Part shown: piece after piece, positions 53,901 through 64,000 of the stretch
How positions within the stretch are numbered: the stretch's first letter is position 1
How the letters are laid out: each line of letters begins with the position of its first letter
Origin: Phreatobacter sp.
Lineage (GTDB): Bacteria > Pseudomonadota > Alphaproteobacteria > Rhizobiales > Phreatobacteraceae
Reading direction: 5' to 3'
NCBI RefSeq assembly: GCF_027532945.1
Contig: NZ_JAPZTZ010000015.1
Span: 85,305 to 149,304 of the forward strand
DNA length: 64,000 nucleotides
Position numbers and translations under genes: made by a program
Notes under the pieces: generated by a model
Told to the model about the DNA's origin: nothing
Databases searched by the model: none
What the model saw: the letters and a program-made list of their open reading frames with translations, nothing else

Positions 53901-54017
53901 TCACGATGGCCATCGATGAGGGTGTATCACGTGGCGCTTCTCATACGCCCTCAGCCACCATCGCGCAAGAGGCGGGGCGGCCGGAGCGGGGGCCCGCGGG
54001 CGAGCCCCCCGGCGCCG

Positions 54018-56521
<2,504 letters not shown>

Positions 56522-56525
<4 letters not shown>

Positions 56526-56887
56526 CACCGTTCGGCGCCCGCGTCCGGTCCTTGCGCGAGGCGAAGGGCGTCACGCTCACCGCCATGGCCGATGCGGTCG
56601 GCGTCTCGGCCGCCTATCTCTCGGCCCTGGAGCACGGCAAGCGCGGCCGCCCGAGCTGGTATCTCGTCCAGCGGATCATCGCCTATTTCGGCATCATCTG
56701 GGACGAGGCGGAGGAACTGGCGAAGCTCGCCGAGATCTCGCATCCCCGCATCGTCATCGACACGTCGGGCCTGTCACCGCAAGCGACGGAACTCGCGAAC
56801 CTGCTCGCCCGCCGCGTCGGCGTGCTGTCGGACGAGGAGATCGCCGAATTGCTGTTCATCCTGAAATCGAAGCTGCCGGGCCGCTGA
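56522..56887 (+). CDS. XRE-family helix-turn-helix protein
   Basis: A 121-residue protein with a Cro/C1-type HTH ([39 protein letters not shown], residues 4-42) and a helical C-terminus ([34 protein letters not shown]). No sensor domain is visible. It overlaps the cmk stop by 4 bp and is convergent with the methyltransferase gene. Regulatory target unknown. Confidence 0.9.
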
Positions 56888-57646
56888 TCAGCCGCCGGTG
56901 CGGCTCGCCGACTGGTCGGCCTCGCGGGCCGCTGGGTTGGGCGCCAGGACGGGCCGGAAGATCTCGATGCCGCGCTCGCGCCTGACCGCCGCGGGCTTGT
57001 AGACCTGCTTCGTCGCCTCGACGAGATGGACGCCGGCGAAGGGCAGGCCAAGCGCCGAGCCGGTGCGCTCCCAGGCGATCGCCGAGCCGAGCACCAGCGA
57101 GCGCCTTACCGGCGGCACCCAGAGCGCCTGGCTCCAGGCGACCGGCGTGAAGGAGCATTGCCGCATCAGCTCGGTGAGCTGGCGCGCCGAATAGGGCCGG
57201 CCCTGGCCGAAGGGCGTCGTGTCGCGCTGCGCCCAGAGGCCGCGGCGGTTCGGCACCACGGCGAGGACCTTGCCGCCGGCGGCGAGCACCCGCCAGGCCT
57301 CGCGCAGGAGCGCCTGCGCGTCGTTGGAGACCTCCAGCGCATGGACGATGAGCAGCCGGTCCACCGCCGCATCGGCCAGCGGCAGCATGTCGTCCTCGAC
57401 CAGGGCGGAGCGACCCGGCCGCGCCGTCGGCCAGTGGATGACGCCCTGCCGCGCCGGCATGAAGGCGAGCGCGCGGTCGTCCTCGTCGCGGAAGATGCCA
57501 AGATAGGGCGTGCAATAGCCGAGCCCGACGGTGAGCATGCCACGCGCCGAGGGCCAGTGGGTGCGGATGGCGCGCGTCACCATGCGCCGCGCGACCATGC
57601 CGAGCGGCGAGGAATAGAAGGCGCGAAGGTCGATGACGTCCGACAC
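56888..57646 (-). CDS. Class I SAM-dependent methyltransferase
   Basis: A 252-residue protein of the methyltransferase type 11 group (DLRAFYSSPLGMVARRMV; nucleotide-fold region GMLTVGLGYCTPYL; VDRLLIVHALEVSNDAQALLREAWRVLAAGGKVLAVVPNRRGLWAQRD). The SAM-binding loop is GLGYCTP, less Gly-rich than the classical GxGxG. GTG 57646 was chosen for the GAGG just upstream and the family start at SDVIDLR; an ATG at 57709 is possible. The group usually pairs with gloB, divergent here. Substrate unknown. Confidence 0.85.
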   Translation of the reverse strand: MSDVIDLRAFYSSPLGMVARRMVTRAIRTHWPSARGMLTVGLGYCTPYLGIFRDEDDRALAFMPARQGVIHWPTARPGRSALVEDDMLPLADAAVDRLLIVHALEVSNDAQALLREAWRVLAAGGKVLAVVPNRRGLWAQRDTTPFGQGRPYSARQLTELMRQCSFTPVAWSQALWVPPVRRSLVLGSAIAWERTGSALGLPFAGVHLVEATKQVYKPAAVRRERGIEIFRPVLAPNPAAREADQSASRTGG

Positions 57647-57771
57647 GGGACCTCGGGCGGGAGCTGACCGGCGGAGAATGGATTGGCGCGTGCCGGCCGG
57701 CAATGACATATAGCCGCCAGGGTGAATGGTCACGATGCGCCGTTCGCCCGACGCCTCATCCGGAGATGCCC

Positions 57772-58539
57772 ATGGCCGCCGCCGTCCACATGTTCACCTG
57801 CCTCAGCGACAATTTCGGCGTGCTGCTGCACGACCCCGCGACAGGCGCGACGGCGGCGATCGACGTGCCGGAGGCGGAGCCGGTGCTGGCGGCGGCGAAG
57901 GCGAAGGGCTGGACCATCAGCCATATCCTCGTCACCCACCACCATCCCGACCACGTGCAGGGCATCGAGGCGGTGAAAGCCGCCACCGGCGCCCGCGTCA
58001 TCGCCAATGCGTCGGATTCCCACCGCATCCCTCTGGTGGACGAGACGGTCGCTCCCGGCGGCAAGGCGCGGTTTGGCTCGCTCGAGGCCGATGTCATCGA
58101 CACGCCCGGCCATACGGTCGGCCATATCGCCTACCATTTCGCCGCCGGGAAGCTGCTGTTCGCCGGCGACACGCTGTTCTCGCTGGGATGCGGCCGGCTC
58201 TTCGAGGGCACGCCGCAGCAGATGTGGGACGCGCTGAAGGTGCTGCGCGCCCTGCCCGACGACACCGCCGTCTATTGCGGCCATGAGTACACCGCCTCGA
58301 ACGCGAAGTTCTCACTGGTGGTCGATCCGGACAATGCAGCGCTGAAGGCGCGGGCCGCCGAGGTGTTCCGCCTGCGCGAAGAGGGCAAGGCGACCCTGCC
58401 GACCACCATCGGGCAGGAGAAGGCGACCAACCCCTTCCTGCGCGCCGACGATCCGGTCATCGCCGCCAACCTCGACATGCGTGGCCGCCTGCCGGCCGAG
58501 GTCTTCGCCGAATTGCGCGAGCGCAAGAACAAGGGCTGA
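57772..58539 (+). CDS. gloB: Hydroxyacylglutathione hydrolase (glyoxalase II)
   Basis: A 255-residue metallo-beta-lactamase-fold thioesterase that hydrolyses S-D-lactoylglutathione to lactate and glutathione in methylglyoxal detoxification. The binuclear metal motif THHHPDH (55-61), the later DTPGHTVGHI, AGDTLFSLGCGRLFEG and the substrate-binding CGHEYTASN are all present. ATG 57772 has GGAG six bases upstream; an ATG two codons earlier is less well placed. Divergent from the methyltransferase. Confidence 0.95.
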   Translation: MAAAVHMFTCLSDNFGVLLHDPATGATAAIDVPEAEPVLAAAKAKGWTISHILVTHHHPDHVQGIEAVKAATGARVIANASDSHRIPLVDETVAPGGKARFGSLEADVIDTPGHTVGHIAYHFAAGKLLFAGDTLFSLGCGRLFEGTPQQMWDALKVLRALPDDTAVYCGHEYTASNAKFSLVVDPDNAALKARAAEVFRLREEGKATLPTTIGQEKATNPFLRADDPVIAANLDMRGRLPAEVFAELRERKNKG

Positions 58540-58571
58540 TCCGACAGGGCCTGTGAGACTTCGGCGCGGCC

Positions 58572-59801
58572 TCAGGCGATGAGGCCGCGCATCGGCGCCA
58601 GCGCCAGCGTGCCGGGGAAGATCGTCTCGGCCAGAGGCTTCGCATCGAGGCCGAGATGCTCGACGAGCACGCCCTTGAGCACGGCGCGCAGGTCGGTCGT
58701 CGCGGCGAGGTCGCGACCCTCGAACAGTTTGTTGGCTGCAAGGCCCGGCCAGTCCGCAACAACGCGCCCGCCCTTGACCGCGCCGCCGGCGAGGAAGGCC
58801 ACCGTCGCCGTGCCGTGGTCGGTACCAATGGTGCCGTTGACGCGGGCGGTGCGGCCGAACTCGGTCATGACCACCACGACCGTGTTCCGCCAGACCGCCT
58901 TCAGCTCCTCCTCGAAGATGGCGAAGACGCGATCGAGGCCGCCGAGACGGGTCGCCAGCTGGCCGGTCGCGCCGCCCGCATTGACGTGGGTGTCCCAGCC
59001 TTCGAGGGCGAGGGCCGCGACACGCGGCCCGTCAGGCGCAGCCATGAGCTTCGCCGCGCCGGTGGCGATGAGCGCCATGCCCTCCGGATCGGCGGGGCTG
59101 GAGCGGGGCCTGAGGCCTCCGAGGCCGGAGGCGCTGGCCATGCGGCTGGTGTCGAGGCCCTGGCGAAGTGCCGCGGCAAGGCGCGGCTCGCGCTCGTCGT
59201 AGAGCTGGAGGACGCGGCGGGCGACATCGTCATCGGCCTGTTGCAGGCCCTGCGGCGCCCAGCCGAGAACCGGCGCCGGACCGCGCACCACCAGCGGCGC
59301 GATGGCGCCGATGCCGAGCGCGCCCTTGGCGCCGATCCGCTCGCCGGCCGGCACGAGGGCGACGGCGCGGTTGAGCCAGCCGGACTGGGTCAGGCCCGGG
59401 CGCGGCTGGCCGCTCTCCAGCACGTCCTGGCCGTCGAAATGCGAGCGCTCGCGATAGCCGGTGGCGGTGGCGTGGACGATGGCCGCCTGCTTCGCCTGGT
59501 AGAGACGGGCGAGGTTCGGCATGGCGGGATGGAGGCCGAAGAAGCCGTCGAGCGGCAGGGCTGCGCCGTCGCCGCTAGCCGGCAGGGCGAGGCCCGGGCG
59601 CAGCGGGACATAGCCGGGATCGCCGACCGGCGGCACGGCGGCAAGGCCGTCGAGCGCGCCGCGCAGCACCACCACGACGAGACGCGGATCGCGCCCGCCC
59701 GCGGCAAAGGCATAACGCGGCGCGAAACTCCAGGCGAAGAGCGCGCCGGCGGCACCGAGGATGGCGCGGCGGCTCGGATGGATATCGTCCTCGCAGAGCA
59801 T
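58572..59801 (-). CDS. DUF1501 domain-containing Tat-exported protein
   Basis: A 409-residue protein of the DUF1501 family (sulfatase-like alkaline phosphatase fold). The N-terminus is a Tat signal (SRRAILGAAGALFAWSFAPRYAFA), so it is periplasmic. VVVLRGALDGLAAVPPVGD, VVVMTEFGRTARVNG and DHGTATVAFLAGGAV are conserved family segments. Function is unknown. It is encoded 19 bp downstream of a DUF1800 gene; the two families almost always occur together. Confidence 0.9.
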   Translation of the reverse strand: MLCEDDIHPSRRAILGAAGALFAWSFAPRYAFAAGGRDPRLVVVVLRGALDGLAAVPPVGDPGYVPLRPGLALPASGDGAALPLDGFFGLHPAMPNLARLYQAKQAAIVHATATGYRERSHFDGQDVLESGQPRPGLTQSGWLNRAVALVPAGERIGAKGALGIGAIAPLVVRGPAPVLGWAPQGLQQADDDVARRVLQLYDEREPRLAAALRQGLDTSRMASASGLGGLRPRSSPADPEGMALIATGAAKLMAAPDGPRVAALALEGWDTHVNAGGATGQLATRLGGLDRVFAIFEEELKAVWRNTVVVVMTEFGRTARVNGTIGTDHGTATVAFLAGGAVKGGRVVADWPGLAANKLFEGRDLAATTDLRAVLKGVLVEHLGLDAKPLAETIFPGTLALAPMRGLIA

Positions 59802-59820
59802 GGGCTCCTCCTCATTCGCC

Positions 59821-61233
59821 TCAGCGGCGCTGGACCTCGGGACTCATCAGCAGGATGGCGAGGCCCTGAGGGCGGCTCTCGGCGCGGGCGACGGCCTGCC
59901 GGGTATTGGCCGAACAGGCGGGGCCGAGCGTCGCGTCGAGGATCGCCAGCGGATTGGCGGCGCCCGGCGTCTGGCGGGCGAAGGTCATGGCCGCCTCGAG
60001 CCGGACCTTCAGGCCGTCCGGCGTCGCCCACTGGGCATCGGTGTCGGGGAAGCCATTGGGCCCCGGCGGGTTCCAGATGGGCTGGCCGAGGAGCTGGGTG
60101 ACGAAGAGCACCTGTCCCGGTTCGGCCGGCCGGCCGGTCATGCGCAGCGCCGCGACGGCGAAGTCGATGGGCTGGCGCAGCTTGCGCGGCTCGGGATAGG
60201 CGGCGCTGGCGGCGAGAAGGGCGCGAGACAGGGCGGCGAGGTTGCCGTCCGTGTCGCGGAAGACCTTGGCGAGCCGCGCCACGAGATCGGCCGGCGGATC
60301 GTCGGCGATGAAGTGGCGGGCGAGCTTGGTGGCGATATGGCGGGCGGTCGCCGGATGGCGCGCGAGATCATCGAGGATCGCCTCGCCCTGGGCGAGGCCG
60401 GCATCGGGATAGGTGCGGCCGAGCACGGTCTTGGCGCCGGGCTCATGACGGTTGGCGTTGAAGAAGAAGGCGCCCATCTCGGCGTCGTCGTCGAACCGGC
60501 CGGGCACGGTCCAGCCGGTGATGGCACGGGCGAGGCTGGTGACATCGGCCTGGCTGTAGCCGCCGTTGACGCCGAGCGTATGGAGTTCGAGCAGCTCGCG
60601 GGCGAGATTCTCGTTGAGGCCACGGCCGCGCCGCTGGCCGGCGCGCGAGGCCGGCCCGATCGACTGGCGGTTGTCGAGATAGATCAGCATGGCCGGGTGC
60701 TGCTCCACCGCCTTCAGCATGGCGCGGAACGAGCCGTGGACATGCGGGCGGATGGCCTCGCGCTCGAAGGCTCCCGCCGTGAGGCGCAGCTGATCGCCCT
60801 TGGCGACGGCGACGGCGAAATGATTTGACCAGAACCAGACGAGCCGCTCGGTGAAGCCGAGATCGGCCTCCATGGCGGCGCGCAGGCGATAGGCGATCTC
60901 GTCGCGGAAGATGCGGGCAGCGGGCGGCTGGTAGCCCGGCGGCGGACGCTGGCCGGCGCGGCGGGCGGCCTCGATGGCGTCGGCGGCGGCCTTCTCGGCG
61001 GTCTCGCGCTCCTTCTGGGCCGCGACGCGGCGCTCCTCCGGCTGAAATTCGCCATTTTCGGCCAGGGCCGCGGCACTGGTCGGCAGGGCTTCGGCACCGG
61101 GGGGAAGCCTGCCGCCGCGGGCGATGTCGCGCTCGATTGCCGCAGCGACGTCGCGCCGGGCGGCGGGGTCATCGCCGAGGCGGGGGCCGAGGCCGAAGCG
61201 GCCAGCGAGGACGGCATCGTGACGGGCAGCCAT
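59821..61233 (-). CDS. DUF1800 domain-containing protein
   Basis: A 470-residue DUF1800 protein. Recognisable family segments are RLVWFWSNHFAVAV, NENLARELLELHTLGVNGGYSQADV and the C-terminal VLFVTQLLGQPIWNPPGPNGFPD. Function unknown; the family is large, largely helical and found with DUF1501 partners. No clear signal peptide. ATG 61233 is used (a GTG three codons upstream is in frame). Residues about 60-100 are a charged, Ala/Glu-rich insertion likely to be coiled-coil. Confidence 0.88.
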   Translation of the reverse strand: MAARHDAVLAGRFGLGPRLGDDPAARRDVAAAIERDIARGGRLPPGAEALPTSAAALAENGEFQPEERRVAAQKERETAEKAAADAIEAARRAGQRPPPGYQPPAARIFRDEIAYRLRAAMEADLGFTERLVWFWSNHFAVAVAKGDQLRLTAGAFEREAIRPHVHGSFRAMLKAVEQHPAMLIYLDNRQSIGPASRAGQRRGRGLNENLARELLELHTLGVNGGYSQADVTSLARAITGWTVPGRFDDDAEMGAFFFNANRHEPGAKTVLGRTYPDAGLAQGEAILDDLARHPATARHIATKLARHFIADDPPADLVARLAKVFRDTDGNLAALSRALLAASAAYPEPRKLRQPIDFAVAALRMTGRPAEPGQVLFVTQLLGQPIWNPPGPNGFPDTDAQWATPDGLKVRLEAAMTFARQTPGAANPLAILDATLGPACSANTRQAVARAESRPQGLAILLMSPEVQRR

Positions 61234-61369
61234 CGGGATCACCCATGCGGCGTTGCAGGGCGCAGGTCAGCGCTTCGGCCGGAGTAGAGACCAAATCCGG
61301 CAATAAAGGGTCAACGCGGCCGCAGGAAAACCGTGGTACGTCACATTGGCGTCAGGGACGGTGAGGCCT

Positions 61370-61624
61370 TCAGAAATCGACGGCGATGCCGCCGATCTCC
61401 CAGTCGTCGTAGCGCACGGGATCGGCGCCGCCGCGGCCGTTCAGCTCGGGGTTGGCCGCGAGCTCGGCGGCCTTCGCATCGAGGGCGGCGCGCCGCTCGG
61501 CGGCCTCGGCCAGAGCGCGCTTCGCCGCCTCCGTCAGGACCTTGCGCGGCGGCTCGGCAGCGGCGGTTGGCTGGTCGAGGGAAACGGCGGTGGTGAAGAC
61601 GGGCGTGTCGCCGGGCGTGCTCAT
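61370..61624 (-). CDS. DUF1674 (SDHAF4-like) protein
   Basis: An 84-residue protein whose C-terminus PELNGRGGADPVRYDDWEIGG (about 58-78) is the DUF1674 signature, the bacterial counterpart of succinate dehydrogenase assembly factor 4. In eukaryotes that factor protects the flavinylated SDH subunit during assembly, and a similar role here is inferred. ATG 61624 starts MSTPGDTPVF; the N-terminus is unconserved. No sdh genes are adjacent. Confidence 0.88.
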   Translation of the reverse strand: MSTPGDTPVFTTAVSLDQPTAAAEPPRKVLTEAAKRALAEAAERRAALDAKAAELAANPELNGRGGADPVRYDDWEIGGIAVDF

Positions 61625-61717
61625 GGGGGCAAAGGTGGTTCCGGGCCGGCTGATGTCAAGCGCTCCGCCGCGCCGCGTTGACCCGCCGGGCCGCATGGCT
61701 ATAGTCCGCCGCGCGTT

Positions 61718-61802
61718 GCCCCTATGGCGGAATTGGTAGACGCGCTCGACTCAAAATCGAGTTCCGCAAGGAGTGCTGGTTCGATCCCGGCTAGGGGCAC
61801 CA
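61718..61802 (+). tRNA. tRNA-Leu (anticodon CAA)
   Basis: An 85-nt gene with encoded CCA. The acceptor stem GCCCCTA/TAGGGGC, anticodon stem CTCGA/TCGAG with loop CTCAAAA (anticodon CAA, reading UUG), a long class II variable arm and T-arm GCTGG-TTCGATC-CCGGC are all visible. Its 3' end abuts AT-rich sequence and an integrase remnant, so it probably served as an attachment site. Confidence 0.97.
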
Positions 61803-61975
61803 TTATGAAATATTTGATTTTTTTCTGTCACTTCAGGCCTATCGCAGCTCAAAGTTTGCTTCACGTGGCGCCACCATGTCGCCACGACGAAATGAAGGAC
61901 TGCTCGGCCTTAGGGCGCCATGTGCCAATGATAGCCCTTGATGCGGTAACATGTGGCGGTGACTGGCGAGGCCGA

Positions 61976-62356
61976 ATGGCTCTGTTGCAGTCCGTTCCGC
62001 GGATCTCTGGGTGTCGCTTTGTCTTCGCAAGAGAGAAGCTGGATCGGCCTAGGTCAGACCTCAAGCGCCCTTGGTCGTTCGTCACGCGCGCTGCGGGACT
62101 AGAAGGCGTTCGCCTTCACGATCTGCGCCACACATTCGCCAGCCACGGTGCCGCGGCTGGCATGGGCCTGACCGTGGTTGGTCGGTTATTGGGACACGCC
62201 GATGTCAAGACGACAAACCTGTACAGCCACTTCGATACAGGGCCTCTGCGACGGGCAGCAGATGCGGTGGCTGCTTCGATCGCGGCGGCCCTGAATGTCA
62301 CTGGCCAACTCAAACGCGGTGGCGCCAAAGTGCGTCGCCAGCAAAGAAAGCGATAG
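61976..62356 (+). pseudogene. Tyrosine recombinase (phage/island integrase), N-terminally truncated
   Basis: Only the C-terminal catalytic part of a tyrosine integrase remains. LKRPWSFVTRAAGLEGVRLHDLRHTFAS carries the His-x-x-Arg element, and LLGHADVKTTNLYSHF the second His and the nucleophilic Tyr. The core-binding domain and the first catalytic Arg are absent (126 residues against about 350-400 in intact integrases). It lies 174 bp after the tRNA-Leu 3' end, the usual place for an island integrase. Sequence between the tRNA and this fragment is open but shows no family similarity. Confidence 0.85.
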
Positions 62357-62399
62357 CTTGCTGGTTCCAAGAGTTAGAGTTGCATTCAAACGGGAACGC

Positions 62400-63100
62400 C
62401 AATGAGTGATCCGGTCCCATTCTTCGGACCGCCGGAAGGTGGAGTTTCCGGCCTGTTTCACGGCGGCTCGCTGGCTGCGCCGCCGGGGTTCTGCAACGAG
62501 ATCGGAGGCTTATGGCAGATCGCCCCATGCGGACGCGCCTCGTTGTAGTATCTGAGCCAAGCCTCCATTTGCGAGCGGGCGTCGTCAAGGCTCATGAACC
62601 AGTGGGTGTTCAAACACTCCGCGCGGAACTTGCCGTTGAGCGACTCGATGAAGCTGTTGTCGGTCGGCTTGCCGGACGCGATGTAGTGCCAGTAGACCCT
62701 CGCCGCGTCAGCCCAGGCCAGGATGGCGTTGAAGGTCAGCTCGCTCCCATTGTCGCTTACGATCATCTTCGGCCTGCCACGCTCTGCCACCAGCCTGACG
62801 CGCTCGCGAGCAACCCTGATACCCGACAGCGACGTGTCCGCCACCAGTGCCATGCACTCGCGGTTGCAATCGTCGACGATCGCTAGGATCCGGAAGCGCC
62901 GTCGGTCCGTCATCTGGTCAGCAACGAAGTCAAGCGACCCGCGGTCGTTCGGTGGCAGCAGGGTCATCATCGGCGCCCGTGTCCCGATCACCCATTTGCG
63001 GCCACCCCGGCAGCGGACCGTCAAGCGTTCCTGGCGGTAGACCCGAAACAGCCGCTTGCGGTTGACCTCAACGCCTTCGGGCGCCGTCCAGGCGCCCGCG
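62400..63100. mobile_element. Remnant of an IS3-family insertion sequence
   Basis: The extent is set by the transposase fragment plus about 55 bp of non-coding sequence beyond its stop, which begins TGATCCGGTCCCATTC (62406-62421) and may be the IS end. No matching inverted repeat is found on the other side because the left part is deleted. Boundaries are approximate. Confidence 0.55.
62458..63096 (-). pseudogene. IS3-family transposase OrfB fragment
   Basis: Encodes the integrase core of an IS3-family transposase. SLDFVAD, VSDNGSEL and FIESLNGKFRAECLN provide the D,D(35)E triad (Asp32, Asp91, Glu127 counted from TTG 63024). The frame extends upstream through EVNRKRLFRVYRQERL to about 63096, where similarity ends, so the first part of OrfB and all of OrfA are missing. 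There is no ATG. The IS407-like group is the best guess from motif wording. It cannot move itself. Confidence 0.85.
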
Positions 63101-63138
63101 GCATGAGGTGCTGGTGCACGGCTCGTCGCGAGCGCGCC

Positions 63139-63888
63139 TCAGCGACAACGGCGCGCCGTCGGCTCGTTGAGCCTCGCGAGGAACGCCATCGTAACCTGAG
63201 ACCAGGCGTCGGGCCTTTCCCAGGGTGGTGTGTGGCCAACCCGCTCGATGACCGCGACGCAGCTGTCGCCATGGTCGGTGATGAGCTGACGGATTGCGGG
63301 AAAAGGCACGATGTCGTGGGTCCCGTAGACAACCAGCGTGGGGATCTTTGTGCCGGGGTGGTTTCCCGACAGGGCCGGAGCCTCGAAGATATGGCGGAAC
63401 GACTGGACCAGGGCTGCGGGCGAGGCACGCGTGTTCTGCTCGAGGAACTGGTCGACATCGCTGGCCGCGAGGTTCTGAGCGAGGAAGTAGCGCGGTGAGT
63501 TGGTCGCGAAGAATGCCCGCCATTCCGGGCCGGATGCCGTCTGGGAGGGCAGTGCCTCCATCCGCTGGATGAAGGCCTTGATCGGGTCGCTCGCGGCGGT
63601 GGCGACGGTGCGCGGCTGGGGCGCGGTGAGCACAAGCGCTTCGACCCGATCCGGGTGAGATGCTGCGAAATCCTGAGCGATCAGCGCGCCCAGCGAGTGC
63701 CCGGAGATCACGGCCCGGCGAATGCCGAGACTGTCCATCAGGCCTGCCAAATCCTTGACAAAGCTCGCATAGTCATAACCGGAAGCGGGCTTCGAGGATT
63801 CTCCGAAGCCGCGCAAATCGTAGGCGATGAGTCTGTAGTCAGCTGGGAAATGAGCGCCGATGACGTTGCCCCCAGTTTCTATCCAGCC
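63139..63888 (-). pseudogene. Alpha/beta hydrolase, 5' truncated
   Basis: About 250 residues of an alpha/beta-fold hydrolase. The nucleophile elbow SGHSLGALIAQDF, acid residue in YGTHDIVPFP and catalytic His in GHTPPWERP are intact, as is YDLRGFGESSKP. Family similarity begins abruptly at GWIETGGN (63888), in the middle of the HG(W) oxyanion region. The in-frame sequence further upstream is unrelated and reaches a TAG at 63955-63957 with no ATG. The gene therefore lost its 5' end, probably with the IS rearrangements around it. The nearest start is TTG 63816. Confidence 0.75.
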
Positions 63889-64000
63889 TTGAGTTCGTCC
63901 CGGCGGTTGGTTTGGCCCTGTCGGGCGGGTTGAGCGGCGTGGGCAGACGCGTAGCTATTCACGTTGCGTAGCGTCTGATCCCGCCGCGGGTGGAACGTCG

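Noticed and set aside
47654..53919. Very long plus-strand frames opposite infB, ylxR, nusA and rimP
   Set aside because: These are antisense shadows of housekeeping genes; their products are compositionally biased and unlike any family I know.

Overview
The window looks like a chromosomal segment of a GC-rich alphaproteobacterium, most likely in the Hyphomicrobiales. The evidence is a rimP-ylxR-nusA-infB block followed by a TIGR02300/FYDLN gene, a DUF1674 (SDHAF4-like) gene, a formate dehydrogenase locus carrying DUF3305/DUF3306/DUF6352/DUF6505 genes, and intergenic palindromic repeats of the 'cctcatcctgaggtgcgag' kind common in that order. Genus is not resolvable by eye (Phreatobacter- or Bosea-like is a guess). 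Genes are tightly packed; almost every intergenic gap is below 300 bp, and the two longer gaps each hold a palindromic repeat.

Layout. 1-9.4 kb: 3'-truncated mmsA with a divergent LysR regulator; a TetR-adaptor-RND permease efflux operon; a secreted helix-hairpin-helix protein; an ArgE-like deacetylase. 9.4-15.5 kb: four tandem paralogous M20 amidohydrolases followed by a Gfo/Idh/MocA oxidoreductase. 15.8-17.5 kb: a GMC oxidoreductase.

17.6-41.2 kb is a long metalloenzyme region. It begins with a WD40-cytochrome c fusion and a divergently read multi-[4Fe-4S] protein. A tight operon of a lipoate-ligase-like protein, DUF6505, DUF6352, DUF3305 and DUF3306 follows, then a DNA-binding-domain/TorD chaperone fusion, a tiny Tat protein and the periplasmic formate dehydrogenase (alpha, beta, cytochrome b gamma). 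Next come cofactor genes (mobB, moeA, mobA, fdhD), a ModA-like protein, a Tup-type tungstate ABC transporter, an HTH-PBP regulator, a degenerate MoeA and a MoeA-PBP fusion. Read together, these genes import oxyanion, build bis-MGD, insert metal and sulfur, chaperone the catalytic subunit through Tat and connect formate oxidation to the quinone/cytochrome pool. The tungstate-type transporter suggests a W enzyme, which is inference.

41.2-61.6 kb is largely housekeeping: an amidase, argG, PAP2 phosphatase, YciB-like protein, FAH hydrolase, infB, ylxR, nusA, rimP (with an intrinsic terminator in its leader), TIGR02300, aroA, cmk, an XRE regulator, a methyltransferase, glyoxalase II, a DUF1501/DUF1800 pair and DUF1674.

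61.7-64 kb is a degraded mobile region. A tRNA-Leu(CAA) is followed immediately by a tyrosine integrase remnant, an IS3-family transposase fragment and a 5'-truncated alpha/beta hydrolase, consistent with the eroded edge of a tRNA-inserted genomic island.
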